A DNA stretch of 64,000 nt from Brachyspira pilosicoli (lineage in GTDB: Bacteria; Spirochaetota; Brachyspiria; Brachyspirales; Brachyspiraceae): contig NZ_JAWLPU010000001.1 of NCBI RefSeq assembly GCF_036997485.1, positions 186,001 to 250,000 of the forward strand, in the 5' to 3' direction. Positions 19,540 to 28,867 of this stretch are shown here, piece after piece. Each line of letters opens with the position of its first letter. Within the stretch, counting starts at the first letter, position 1. The translations under genes and the position numbers were made by a program. The notes beneath the pieces were generated by a model, which searched no databases, was not told the origin of the DNA, and saw only the letters and a list, made by a program, of their open reading frames with translations.

Positions 19540-19944
19540 TCATTCGTTTTTGCTTATAGCGTATATATTAAAATATCTCAAAATCAAATTTTCTATAGTG
19601 TTATTACTATTCAAACTAAATCTAATATTAAAACCAATAAAATATTTGTTATTAATTAAAACTTTTCTCTCTTTTTTATAATCATCATGAGAAATATAAT
19701 CATAAATAACCATATCAACTTCTATATGAATATCAGATAAAATATAACTATCTTCAAATATCTCAGCAGTAACAACTTCAAAATTATTATTATAACTATA
19801 CTCACTAACACAAAAAGGAGGATATAATTTTAAAACACTATTATCTAAATAATTTTCAACTTCCTCTTTTATTTTTTTCTCTAAATTTTTATCGCTGTAA
19901 ATCTTTTCTCTAATATAATATTTATCCATTTTATTATTTCTCAT
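19540..19944 (-). CDS. Hypothetical protein, 134 residues
   Basis: Charged protein (rich in Lys, Glu, Asp, Asn, Tyr) without signal peptide or membrane segment. An alternative start five codons later (19929, MDKYYIREK) is equally good; neither has a clear ribosome binding site. No domain recognised. Confidence 0.5.
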   Translation of the reverse strand: MRNNKMDKYYIREKIYSDKNLEKKIKEEVENYLDNSVLKLYPPFCVSEYSYNNNFEVVTAEIFEDSYILSDIHIEVDMVIYDYISHDDYKKERKVLINNKYFIGFNIRFSLNSNNTIENLILRYFNIYAISKNE

Positions 19945-20016
19945 AATATATTTACTTCAAACATTATATACTATATAATACGAAAATCAAAAAACTATAA
20001 GGCAAGAATTACCTTT

Positions 20017-20694
20017 ATGAATGAAAGCTTAGAAACTAAAATTAATAACACAATAGAACAATATAAAACCATTTGCAAATTAGAGCCTAATAACCATAAA
20101 GTGAGAGTAGACTTTGCAATATTCTACACACAATTACAAAAATATAATGAAGCTATAGAAGTATTAAAAACAGCACTTAATATAAATGATAAAGATTATA
20201 CAATATGGCGTTTGATTGGCATATCATATACAAAAATAGAAAATTTCAAAGAAGCAATTTTTTATTTAACAAAAGCATACGAATTAGAAAATAATGATTA
20301 TATAAGTCTAAATTATCTTGGAAACTGTTATATAGAATTAAAAATGTTTAATGAAGCTATAGAGGTATTAAACAAATCTTTTATGATAGCGCCAAAAGAA
20401 TATATTAATTGGCGTTATTTAGGCATTGCTTTACTTAATACAAATAGAATTGATGAAGCAATAGATTCCTTTAATAGAGCATTAGAGCTTAATAAATATG
20501 ATGAAGAGAGTTTGTATTATCTTGGACTATGCTATAAAGAAATAAATGATGATAACAAAGCTATAGAAATATTTGAGAAATGCTTGGAATATAGCGATAA
20601 CAATAAAAAAATATATGCTCTTTTATATGAATTATATAAAAATACAGGCAATGATAAATCAAAAAATATGCTTGAAAAAATAAATAAACTTTAA
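20017..20694 (+). CDS. Tetratricopeptide-repeat protein
   Basis: 225 residues made of about five or six TPR units of 34 residues. Repeated patterns are YNEAIEVLKTALNIN, FKEAIFYLTKAYELE, FNEAIEVLNKSF, IDEAIDSFNRALELN and DNKAIEIFEKCLEY. No signal peptide, so cytoplasmic. TPR arrays bind other proteins; the partner is unknown. Its end is 5 bases from the end of the convergent DUF1232 gene. Confidence 0.85.
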   Translation: MNESLETKINNTIEQYKTICKLEPNNHKVRVDFAIFYTQLQKYNEAIEVLKTALNINDKDYTIWRLIGISYTKIENFKEAIFYLTKAYELENNDYISLNYLGNCYIELKMFNEAIEVLNKSFMIAPKEYINWRYLGIALLNTNRIDEAIDSFNRALELNKYDEESLYYLGLCYKEINDDNKAIEIFEKCLEYSDNNKKIYALLYELYKNTGNDKSKNMLEKINKL

Positions 20695-20699
20695 AGCAC

Positions 20700-21035
20700 T
20701 TACTTAGGATTAATTATTAAATGACCAAATAAACCTACCATAAATATTATTCCTATGATAATAACAACATACTTTATTATTTTAATAGCCCTCCTAATTT
20801 TAGGGTAAAAATAAAAAACTCCATTTTGAATACCATGCAGTATAGTTGCTGTTAATAAAAAACCTTCATCTATTCTTCCAGATAAAGGAAGTATATCAGA
20901 TACTACATCTAATGGAGATGTACAATAAAATACACTAGCCACAAATGGTATCCAAGATATAATATGATGATATTTATCAAATATAGTATCTTTTGTTTTT
21001 ATAGCTTCCTCATCTTTATTAAACCAATTTAACAT
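20700..21035 (-). CDS. DUF1232 (YkvA-like) membrane protein
   Basis: 111 residues. The segment YCTSPLDVVSDILPLSGRIDE matches the DUF1232 signature (SPLDLIPD followed by G..DD). A C-terminal hydrophobic helix (about 86-107) should cross the membrane. AGGGG precedes the ATG. Function unknown for the family. Confidence 0.7.
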   Translation of the reverse strand: MLNWFNKDEEAIKTKDTIFDKYHHIISWIPFVASVFYCTSPLDVVSDILPLSGRIDEGFLLTATILHGIQNGVFYFYPKIRRAIKIIKYVVIIIGIIFMVGLFGHLIINPK

Positions 21036-21103
21036 ATTACCCCTATAACGTACATAAAAATATTATTATCCATAGTCTAACATAATAATAAAAATTTTTA
21101 AAC

Positions 21104-21140
21104 AAAAAAATGATAGTTAATATAGTATTATTAACTATCA
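21104..21140 (-). terminator. Rho-independent terminator, minus strand
   Basis: TGATAGTTAATA (21111-21122) and TATTAACTATCA (21129-21140) form a perfect 12 bp stem with a 6 nt loop. Seven A at 21104-21110 give the U tract on the minus strand. It most likely ends transcripts from the genes at 21329-22747. Confidence 0.75.
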
Positions 21141-21328
21141 TTATGCTATAAAAGTTAAAATATAATAATTTATTTAATATAATTGTTTTTATAGTTTTTA
21201 ATTCATTTTCAGATAATAGAGATATAGCTCATAAAATTAATATATTTTTCCAAAATTATAGAACTTATATTATTCCAATATAAAAAAATACAAAAGCAAA
21301 TTATAACTATAGCAAATAATTATAGTTT

Positions 21329-21844
21329 TCATAAATAAGAAATAAGAAAATCAATATCTTCTTTGTTTAGACAGTTTTTAGGTACTATTATAGCAGACAT
21401 ATCATCAGTATATATAAAAATACATAATTTACTCTGCTCTATTTTTTTAATATCAGATTTATTAAAGTTTTTTATTCCCTTAGTTTCATTAAAAACTATT
21501 TTTTCATCATAAACAGTAAGAATTTTCTCACCAAAAACATCATCAAGCTTTCCAGTTTTAATATAAGACAAAACTTTTTTTACAATATTTTTTTGAACTC
21601 TTTTTTTATAACTAATTATTTGTAAAATAGATACAAGCGTCATTAATACAGCAACTATAAAAAGCATGAATAAACTGCTTTTAAAATATATAAACATTCC
21701 AATAAGCACAATCACATATACGATAATAATCATAATAAGATTTTTCTTTAATGAACTTTGAAGCTCAGGATTAGTTTTCAAATAATGAAGCTGAAAATCA
21801 ATAAAATCATTATGTTTTATATTGTATCTATACTCTCTTTTCAT
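21329..21844 (-). CDS. YcxB-like membrane protein
   Basis: 171 residues. Two adjacent hydrophobic segments (about 38-75) are followed by a C-terminal domain with EKIVFNETKGIKNFNKSDIKKI and IIVPKNCL, the pattern of the YcxB-like domain. AAGGAAAT lies upstream of the ATG. It is 30 bases downstream of the rubrerythrin-VIT gene on the same strand and probably shares its transcript. Confidence 0.62.
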   Translation of the reverse strand: MKREYRYNIKHNDFIDFQLHYLKTNPELQSSLKKNLIMIIIVYVIVLIGMFIYFKSSLFMLFIVAVLMTLVSILQIISYKKRVQKNIVKKVLSYIKTGKLDDVFGEKILTVYDEKIVFNETKGIKNFNKSDIKKIEQSKLCIFIYTDDMSAIIVPKNCLNKEDIDFLISYL

Positions 21845-21874
21845 TTAGAAATAATTTCCTTTTTTAAATACAAA

Positions 21875-22747
21875 TTAAATATCAATACCCAAAAATTGTT
21901 TTACAAGCATTCCCACAAAGAAACTTATAGCAGCAACTGTTAAACTAACTCCCGCCATCTCAAAAAATCTCTCTCTAAAAGAAATACTCTTAGCCACAGC
22001 AATATAGAAAGTAAAACAAAATATTATAGTTATAACAATAATAAGCATGGCAATAAGAGCATAAATAGAAACACTAAATACTAAATAAGGCATTATTAGA
22101 AGACTTACAGTAATTAAATACATTACACCAGTATAAGAACAAGACTTAAAAGCATTTTTACTGCCCTCAGCTTTAGCAGATAAATACTCGGAAGAAGCCA
22201 TAGAAAGTGTAGCAGATATCCCCGTAATTATTCCAGATAAAGCTACTAATCTATTATCTTGCAAAGCAAAAGTAAGCCCAGCCAAAGTTCCGCTAATTTC
22301 AACTAAAGCATCACTCAAACCCAAAACCATAGAACCAACATATTTAAGTCTATCCTCATCTAAAATAGATATAAGTTTATTTTCATGCTCATATTCTTCA
22401 AAGGCAATAGTCTTAGCATCAGGAACTTCATCAACTATCTTAGAATATATATACTCAGCACTCTTCTCTCCAGATTCCATTATTTTAATAACAAATGTAT
22501 AGCCAAATATAAAACTTAAAATAAAAAACTTGAAAACTTTGAATTTTTGAGGTTTTAATTTTACATTAGTATATTTTTCTAATACTTTAGCATGACCCAA
22601 TTCTTCTCTAGCAATATTTAAAAGTATTTTTTTATCATCTTCTTTTTTTACGAACTTTGCAAGATTGAAATATATTGCATGTTCTGTAATCTCATTTTGC
22701 TGTAATTCCAATAAAAACTTAATTGTTTCTTTTGATATTGGTTTCAT
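21875..22747 (-). CDS. Rubrerythrin / VIT1-CCC1 fusion, probable iron or manganese transporter
   Basis: 290 residues. The first 130 are a ferritin-like four-helix domain with diiron ligands in NEITEHAIYF, REELGHAKVLEKY and EEYEHENKL. The rest is a VIT1/CCC1 membrane domain: DALVEISGTLAGLTFAL, then SSEYLSAKAEGSKNAF and three or four further helices. Such fusions sense or oxidise Fe2+ in the cytoplasm and export iron or manganese, giving resistance to metal and peroxide stress. AGGA precedes the ATG. Confidence 0.82.
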   Translation of the reverse strand: MKPISKETIKFLLELQQNEITEHAIYFNLAKFVKKEDDKKILLNIAREELGHAKVLEKYTNVKLKPQKFKVFKFFILSFIFGYTFVIKIMESGEKSAEYIYSKIVDEVPDAKTIAFEEYEHENKLISILDEDRLKYVGSMVLGLSDALVEISGTLAGLTFALQDNRLVALSGIITGISATLSMASSEYLSAKAEGSKNAFKSCSYTGVMYLITVSLLIMPYLVFSVSIYALIAMLIIVITIIFCFTFYIAVAKSISFRERFFEMAGVSLTVAAISFFVGMLVKQFLGIDI

Positions 22748-22836
22748 AATATTAATCCTAAATATTAATTAGTTAATAGTACAATGAAAATTAATTAATT
22801 GCAAAAATTAACATTATTTTATATTAAATTTAGATA

Positions 22837-22864
22837 TTGATTTTCTATTAAATATTTATAAAAT
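22837..22864 (+). promoter_or_regulatory. Possible promoter of the amidohydrolase operon
   Basis: TTGATT (22837-22842) and TAAAAT (22859-22864) with a 16-base spacer, 44 bases before the ATG at 22909; AAAGGAG precedes that start. Confidence 0.4.
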
Positions 22865-22908
22865 ATTATATATAGTATTTTATATATTTTAAAGGAGTAT
22901 AATTCAAA

Positions 22909-24063
22909 ATGGATAACAAAAAACTCAATGACATAATTATTAACATGAGGAGAGAATTACACCAAATACCAGAGATTGGTACAGATTTGCCTCAAACAAA
23001 AAAATATGTCCTTGATAAATTAAAATCATTAGGACTTGAGGTAAAAGAATGTTCTATAGACTCTGGAATAGTATGCGATATAGGAAATGCTAATAGCGGT
23101 AATATAGTTGGTATTAGGGCAGATATGGACGGCTTACCTATAGTTGAAGAAACTGGTGTTGAATATGCTTCAAAAAATGGTAATATGCATGCTTGCGGAC
23201 ATGATGCTCATACTGCTTGTTTATTAGGAGCTGCTCATTATTTATTAGAAAATAAAGACAGATTAAAAAATGGTGCTGTAAGATTAGTTTTTCAAACTGC
23301 TGAAGAGATATCTAAAGGAGCAAATAATTTAATAAAAGATGGTTTATTAGATGGTGTTAGTGCTATAGTTGGTACACATATAGGTACTATAGCTACAGAC
23401 GTACCTAGCGGAGAGTTTGTTCTTCAAGAAGGCCCATTAATGGCATCTAATGATAAATTTGTTATTAAGGTTATAGGAAAAGGTTCTCATGGTGCTTATC
23501 CTCATTCTGGAGTAGACCCTGTATTAACTGCAAGTCAAATAATACAAGGTATATATAATATAAAAAGCAGAGAAATAATAGCTACTGACCCTACAGTAAT
23601 ATCTATATGTATTGTAAACGGCGGAAGTCAATATAATATTATACCTTCAGAAGTAAATATAGAAGGTACTTTTAGAACATTTAGCGAAGAAAACAGAAAA
23701 TTCATAGGAAACAGAATAAAAGAGATATCAGAGTCTATTGCTATAGCTAATAGAGCAAAAGCAGAAGTAAATATGGAATGGGGCTGTCCTCCTGTTATTA
23801 ATGACGGCAAAATAGCTAATGAATTATCAGAAGTATGTAAGGAATTAGGATTTAAAAAGTCAGCACCTTTTACTCCTTCTATGGGCGGAGAAGATTTTGC
23901 TGAATATCAACATAAAATGCCTGGAGTATTTATTTTCTTCTCTACTATGACAGAAAAAAATATTCCGCATCATAATAGTAAATTTGAGATAGATGAATCA
24001 AAATTATATCAGCCTAGTATATTAATGAGCGAATGGGCAATTAAGCGTTTAGGAGGTAAATAA
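22909..24063 (+). CDS. M20 family amidohydrolase (hippurate hydrolase-like)
   Basis: 384 residues, usual for M20D aminoacylases that cut N-acyl or N-aryl groups from amino acids. Metal ligands are in HACGHDAHTACLLG, TAEEISKGA, the HGAYPHSGVDP of the dimerisation lid and SMGGEDFAEY. AAAGGAG gives a strong ribosome binding site. The next gene starts on the last base of its TAA stop, and a third follows 3 bases later, so the enzyme is made with two membrane proteins. Cytoplasmic; the acyl-amino acid or short peptide substrate is presumably delivered by those proteins. Confidence 0.82.
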   Translation: MDNKKLNDIIINMRRELHQIPEIGTDLPQTKKYVLDKLKSLGLEVKECSIDSGIVCDIGNANSGNIVGIRADMDGLPIVEETGVEYASKNGNMHACGHDAHTACLLGAAHYLLENKDRLKNGAVRLVFQTAEEISKGANNLIKDGLLDGVSAIVGTHIGTIATDVPSGEFVLQEGPLMASNDKFVIKVIGKGSHGAYPHSGVDPVLTASQIIQGIYNIKSREIIATDPTVISICIVNGGSQYNIIPSEVNIEGTFRTFSEENRKFIGNRIKEISESIAIANRAKAEVNMEWGCPPVINDGKIANELSEVCKELGFKKSAPFTPSMGGEDFAEYQHKMPGVFIFFSTMTEKNIPHHNSKFEIDESKLYQPSILMSEWAIKRLGGK

Positions 24064-24782
24064 TGAATGAAGAAATTTTAAAATTAGCCAATCAATTAAT
24101 ATTATGGCCATTATGTGCTGTTGTTGTTATTATAAGTTTGGTACAAGCTATATTATATACAAGACTTGCTAATAAAACAGCAAAAACTTTGGGCATTACA
24201 AGTGAGACTTGCCAAAAAGCTTTTAAAGCTGGTTTAATAACTGCAATAGGACCTGCTATATCTGGTTTTATAGTAATGGTAGGAATGATATCTGTTATAG
24301 GAGCACCTATGAGCTGGATGAGACTTTCTATTATTGGTGCTGCTACTACAGAGATGGCTGGAGCACAATTTGGTGCTGAAGCTATGGGGGTACAATTCGG
24401 AGGACCTGATTATAATGAGGTTGCTTTGGTTGTATCTTGGATTACTATGGCTGCTAATGGATGCGGTTGGTTGATATCTGCATCAATTATGGGAAGTAAA
24501 TTAGAGAAATTAAGAACAAAAATTTCCGGAGGTAATCAGGCTGGTTTAGCTTTACTTTCTGCTGCTTCTATGGTTGCGGTATTTGGTAATTTGGCTTCTG
24601 GTTATTTACCTAAAATAGATACTGCTGCTTCTGTTTTAGCTGCTGCTTTAACTATGTTTATATTAGTGAAGTTTGTGTCAAAAACTAAGATTGGACTTAA
24701 AATTCGTGAATACAATTTGGGTATTGCAATGATAGTTGGTATGGCTGTTGCTTTAATTGTAAAAATATCTATTGGAGGTTAA
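24063..24782 (+). CDS. DUF5058-type membrane protein, probable transporter subunit
   Basis: 239 residues with about six hydrophobic segments. It resembles the DUF5058 family (WPLCAVVVIISLVQAILYTR, GPAISGFIVMVGMISVIGAP, SIIGAATTEMAGAQFGAEAMG). Its ATG overlaps the amidohydrolase stop by one base, so translation is coupled. A glycine-rich, small-residue core in the membrane fits a transporter. Pairing with the next gene suggests a heteromeric carrier for the amidohydrolase substrate; this is inference from the operon. Confidence 0.65.
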   Translation: MNEEILKLANQLILWPLCAVVVIISLVQAILYTRLANKTAKTLGITSETCQKAFKAGLITAIGPAISGFIVMVGMISVIGAPMSWMRLSIIGAATTEMAGAQFGAEAMGVQFGGPDYNEVALVVSWITMAANGCGWLISASIMGSKLEKLRTKISGGNQAGLALLSAASMVAVFGNLASGYLPKIDTAASVLAAALTMFILVKFVSKTKIGLKIREYNLGIAMIVGMAVALIVKISIGG

Positions 24783-24785
24783 TAT

Positions 24786-25454
24786 ATGACTGATAAAGAA
24801 TTTCAAAAATTATGGAATGATCCTGTTAATTTAATCGGAAGGGTAACATTATTATCTGCTGTTGTTGCTTCATTTTTCCCTGTTGTATATTTGATGATTA
24901 GCCATAAAATATTTCCGCCTATAGATGTTGTTATAAAAGCTTGGATATTAGTTGCTTCTTCTTATGGGGTTATGTATGTATTAGAGCCTTTGAGCTATTA
25001 TCCTGTTTTAGGTTTGGCTGGTTCTTACATGAACTTCCTTTCTGGAAATGGCGGTAATATGAGAGTGCCTGCCGCTGCTTGTGCATTAGATGTTACAGAT
25101 ACTCCAGAAGGAACTCGTAATGTAGAAATTATTTCTTCTTTGGGAATAGCTGGTTCAATTATCACTAACCTATTCTTTGTTACATTGGCTGCTGTATTAG
25201 GAGCTACTATTCTTAATGTAGTGCCTCCTATAATTGCTGAAGCTTTTAAATCTTATGCTGTGCCTGCTATATTTGGTGCTGTATTGATGCAATTTAGCAT
25301 GAAGTATCCTAAATTATTAGTATTTGGTTTAGGAATACCTTTAGCTTGTAAATTATTAATACCTGCTATGCCTGCTTTTCTTATCACATTATCAGGTTTA
25401 GTGATTACAATCATCGCTTCAAAAATATTATACAAAGTAAAAGTTGAAAATTAA
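24786..25454 (+). CDS. Membrane protein, partner of the DUF5058 protein
   Basis: 222 residues, about five or six membrane segments, with a conserved-looking loop GNGGNMRVPAAACALDVTD in the middle. It starts 3 bases after the preceding stop with GGAGG directly upstream. I cannot name a characterised family. Size, spacing and membrane character suggest it forms one complex with the previous protein. Confidence 0.6.
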   Translation: MTDKEFQKLWNDPVNLIGRVTLLSAVVASFFPVVYLMISHKIFPPIDVVIKAWILVASSYGVMYVLEPLSYYPVLGLAGSYMNFLSGNGGNMRVPAAACALDVTDTPEGTRNVEIISSLGIAGSIITNLFFVTLAAVLGATILNVVPPIIAEAFKSYAVPAIFGAVLMQFSMKYPKLLVFGLGIPLACKLLIPAMPAFLITLSGLVITIIASKILYKVKVEN

Positions 25455-25473
25455 TTGTATTAAAAAATAAAAA

Positions 25474-25507
25474 AGATGTTGGAATAAAAAATCCAGCATC
25501 TTTTTTT
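25474..25507 (+). terminator. Bidirectional rho-independent terminator
   Basis: AGATGTTGGA (25474-25483) pairs with TCCAGCATCT (25492-25501), one G-U, followed by a run of T; A-runs on the other side make it work for the convergent flbB-like gene too. Confidence 0.8.
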
Positions 25508-25530
25508 ATATATTAATTAATAATTTCTAA

Positions 25531-26247
25531 TTAAGCTCCCATATCCATTATGCCGTCATTAAGCATTTCATTATTATCTGGAGTATATGACGGGAAATCA
25601 TTAGGAGATGAAGGCACTGTATTGTTATTAGGATTAGTGCGGGCTTCATACTTCTCTAATATTCTTGCTGCAACTGTAGGGTCCATCAAACTAAGCAAAT
25701 AAGAAGTAGTACTGTTTCTTCCTTCTGCTGCAGCTATAGAATCCATTTCTACTAATACATCAATAATTAAATCATCAGAACCATTAGCTGCTAATTGATT
25801 AAGTAAGGCAACAGAGTTTTGAGGAGGCATGCTGTTAATTTTATTAGCCAAATCTGTAAGTACTAATTGATATTGAGCAGATTCGTCCATAGTAGCCTGA
25901 TAATTAGACCAAGCATTTAATAAGTTTTGTCTGTCTTGTTCTATTAATTCAGATTGCGAATTTAATTCTATAGCCCTGCTAGCTATTAAAGCTTCTTGTG
26001 CTTGTATATCTTTTTCTCTTAAGTTAAAAGATTCTCTCATCTTAGCAAGATCATCTCTAGCCAAAAGAGTCATATCCTCAACTCTTGGCTTTTGTGTAAA
26101 TCTAGTTAAAAAAGAAGGCACATTAGGAGCTATTTTGGTACGCATTAAAGTATAATAATTAACAACTCCAAATATATCAAACATATAAAGTAATGCTATA
26201 AAAGCTATTAAATTAACTACAGTCAATATTGCTATTTTAAATTTCAT
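25531..26247 (-). CDS. flbB: FlbB-like periplasmic flagellar collar protein
   Basis: 238 residues from ATG 26247, which has AGGTG 9 bases upstream; the in-frame ATG two codons earlier is too close to it. One membrane helix near the N-terminus is followed by a long coiled coil (about 70-140, Glu/Gln/Ala rich, with REKDIQAQEALIASRA). The C-terminal domain resembles the MgtE N-domain (LLSLMDPTVAARILEKYEA), then a Pro/Asn tail. This is the layout of spirochaete FlbB, which sits at the base of the periplasmic flagellar collar. It stands alone here, so the call rests on architecture. Confidence 0.65.
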   Translation of the reverse strand: MKFKIAILTVVNLIAFIALLYMFDIFGVVNYYTLMRTKIAPNVPSFLTRFTQKPRVEDMTLLARDDLAKMRESFNLREKDIQAQEALIASRAIELNSQSELIEQDRQNLLNAWSNYQATMDESAQYQLVLTDLANKINSMPPQNSVALLNQLAANGSDDLIIDVLVEMDSIAAAEGRNSTTSYLLSLMDPTVAARILEKYEARTNPNNNTVPSSPNDFPSYTPDNNEMLNDGIMDMGA

Positions 26248-26384
26248 AAACATTCACACCTAAATAACATTATAGTATACATAATACAGAAAAAACTATA
26301 ATATGTCAACTAACAATATTATCGTAATATATACTTTTTTAGTTATCATATTTTTTTTAAAAAAAGATTTTTTTTATTATTAAT

Positions 26385-27551
26385 TTAAGTAGTTCTTTTT
26401 AAAAGAATCATACTAACATCATCTTTTAAAGGTTCTTTTGTGAAAGATTTTATCTCAGTAATAATTTTTTCTTTAATATCATCAACATTGCTTTTAACAT
26501 TTTTAGAAAATATTTGCCTTAGATGTTCATCACCAAACATATTATTATTATCATCAAATATTTCATAAGCTCCATCTGTAAAAACAAATAAAGTATCGTT
26601 TCTGTTCAATTGAATTTCAATCTCTGTATATTCACTCTCATCAATCATTCCAATTAAAGTACCATCTATATCTATAGTATGTATTTCATCTTCACTGTTT
26701 GAATAATAAATAGGTTTTGGAGAGCCGGCAGAAGAACATAATAATTTACCTGTTTCATTATTGTAAAGAGCATAAAATACACATGCAAATAAGTTTTTAT
26801 CAAAGCCCTCTTCTATAAAAAATTTATTAAGCTTATCTAAAAAAACAGCAGGAGAAGTGTTTTTATCATCTATAATAGCATGCGAATCAAAAAAAGATTT
26901 TATTAAAATAGTAAGCATGCTGGCAGCAACCCCATGCCCAGACACATCAGCAAGAAGTATAGCATAATATCCATCATTAATAAGCTTTATTCCGCTATAA
27001 TCACCAGAAACCTCATTAGGCGCATAATGGTATATAGATATTTCATTTTTAGGTATAGAAGTATTCCCATAAGAAAGTATAGTTTTTTGCAATTTGGCAG
27101 CATATTCTATATCTCTTTTTAATATATCCATATACATCATATTAGACTCTATCGCTTTTTTAAGTCTAATATAAGATTTCATTTTAGAAAGAAATAAATC
27201 CGTATCAATAGACTTCTCAAAAAATCCATCAGCACCGCAGTCAAATGCTTTAAGGGATTCTGTTTTATTATCAGAGGCAGTTAAAAAAAGTACGGCTATG
27301 TTTTTTAATAAATTATCAGATTTTATATATCCAGCTAATCTGCAAGCTCCTGCATTAGGAAGCATATAATCAACTAATATACAATCTGGTATTTTTTCAT
27401 AAGTCATATTAATAGCCTCTTCATAAGACAAAGCTATATAACATAAATAATTATTTTTTTTTAAGAATTTTTGAATAAACTTAGCATAATCAATATTAGT
27501 ATCAACTATTAATACTTTCTCTGTTAAAATGTTATTTTTTGTAATAGCCAT
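26385..27551 (-). CDS. Response regulator with PP2C-type (SpoIIE/RsbU) phosphatase output
   Basis: 388 residues. An N-terminal receiver domain has the phosphorylatable Asp in CILVDYMLPNAG and LFLTAS with a late FFEKSI. A short linker helix leads to a PP2C-like phosphatase domain with SGDYSG, LLADVSGHGVAASML, VFTDGAYEIFDD and KDDVSMILL; the usual GDYYD is GDYSG here. Such proteins dephosphorylate anti-sigma-factor antagonists. The start overlaps the rodA stop by one base, so it is the last gene of the mrdA-rodA unit. No anti-sigma partner is nearby. Confidence 0.82.
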   Translation of the reverse strand: MAITKNNILTEKVLIVDTNIDYAKFIQKFLKKNNYLCYIALSYEEAINMTYEKIPDCILVDYMLPNAGACRLAGYIKSDNLLKNIAVLFLTASDNKTESLKAFDCGADGFFEKSIDTDLFLSKMKSYIRLKKAIESNMMYMDILKRDIEYAAKLQKTILSYGNTSIPKNEISIYHYAPNEVSGDYSGIKLINDGYYAILLADVSGHGVAASMLTILIKSFFDSHAIIDDKNTSPAVFLDKLNKFFIEEGFDKNLFACVFYALYNNETGKLLCSSAGSPKPIYYSNSEDEIHTIDIDGTLIGMIDESEYTEIEIQLNRNDTLFVFTDGAYEIFDDNNNMFGDEHLRQIFSKNVKSNVDDIKEKIITEIKSFTKEPLKDDVSMILLKRTT

Positions 27552-28867
27552 TAATGTACATACCTTCTAGCTTCAACATTAAATATAAGCCCAATAGATA
27601 TAGAAAAAGTTAAAATTGAAGAGCCTCCGCTGCTTACAAAAGGCAAAGTTAAACCCGTAATAGGCATCATACCAACCACCATCCCAATATTAATAAGCAC
27701 GTGGCATAAAAACATTGCTATTACTCCCGATATAATCAATGCCCCAAGTCTATCTTTAGCAAAATAAGCAACCGTAATACCCCTCACAAATATAGTAGCA
27801 TAAGCTAATACAACTAAAGCACTTCCTATAAATCCCCACTCCTCACAAATATTAGAGAAAATAAAGTCATTTACCTGCTGAGGTATAAAGTTTAATTGAG
27901 ACTGACTTCCATTAAGAAAGCCCTCCCCAAAAAGCCCGCCGCTTCCAACAGCAATGAGAGATTGAATGATGTTGTACCCCGAACTAAGCCTTGTAAGCTC
28001 TGGGTTCATAAATACTAATAATCTCTCTTTTTGATAAGTTTTTAATCCTATATCAAAAGTTAAAGCAGCACACATACTTAAAAATAAAACAAAAAAAGAA
28101 AATGAAAATAATTCTACATATTTATTATTCATATAGAAGTTTATTGTGAGAAGAAGTATTGATATAAACAAAAATCCTCCGGCAATATAACCTATATAAA
28201 GTCTTTGTGATAAGAAGTTAAAGAGAATATTATTTATATCATCAGACATTCTCTTATATTCCAAAAACATAGGTATAGATAAGCCTATAACCCCTATACT
28301 TAATAATGATATAATATATCTTAAAGGCACCCCTCCAACAAATAGCATAACAAATACTATAAAACAATATACCAAAACAGTACCCAAATCCGGCTGCATT
28401 AAAACTAACCCAATAGGTATAGAAATAAAAATACCAGCTATTAAAAAATATTTTTCCTGTTTTATTTTATCACCTATTTGGTCCAAATAACCAGCCAAAA
28501 ATATAATCATTACTATCTTACCAAACTCTGAAGGCTGCATACCAAAAAGCCAACTACTACTTCCGTTTATTGTAGTACCTACACCAGGAATAAGTACAAG
28601 TATTAAAACAATAAGCATCGGTATATATAAAGACATTCTGTGCTCTGCAAGTTTTGTGTAGTTGATAAACATAGTAATACACATAATAACAAGACCAACA
28701 ACAGAGAAAAATATATATTTTAAAAATATCCAACTCGTTTTACCAGAATCTGGAGAATATGTGGAAGAATATACTGCTATAGCACCTGCTACCATAAGAA
28801 AAAGTATAGAAATAAGTATTCTCCAATCAAATACGAATAATCTTCTTAATTCTTTTTTTTCATTCAT
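27551..28867 (-). CDS. rodA: Rod-shape peptidoglycan glycosyltransferase RodA
   Basis: 438 residues with about ten membrane helices of the SEDS family. Diagnostic stretches are MQPDLGTVLVYCFIVF (catalytic Asp), GSSSWLFGMQPSEFGK, FNGSQSQLNFIPQQVNDFIF-type loop and the C-terminal GLTLPFVSSGGSSIL. With PBP2 it polymerises lateral-wall peptidoglycan. Its ATG overlaps the end of mrdA by 8 bases. SEDS homologues FtsW and SpoVE differ in context; the PBP2 neighbour decides for RodA. Confidence 0.92.
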   Translation of the reverse strand: MNEKKELRRLFVFDWRILISILFLMVAGAIAVYSSTYSPDSGKTSWIFLKYIFFSVVGLVIMCITMFINYTKLAEHRMSLYIPMLIVLILVLIPGVGTTINGSSSWLFGMQPSEFGKIVMIIFLAGYLDQIGDKIKQEKYFLIAGIFISIPIGLVLMQPDLGTVLVYCFIVFVMLFVGGVPLRYIISLLSIGVIGLSIPMFLEYKRMSDDINNILFNFLSQRLYIGYIAGGFLFISILLLTINFYMNNKYVELFSFSFFVLFLSMCAALTFDIGLKTYQKERLLVFMNPELTRLSSGYNIIQSLIAVGSGGLFGEGFLNGSQSQLNFIPQQVNDFIFSNICEEWGFIGSALVVLAYATIFVRGITVAYFAKDRLGALIISGVIAMFLCHVLINIGMVVGMMPITGLTLPFVSSGGSSILTFSISIGLIFNVEARRYVH

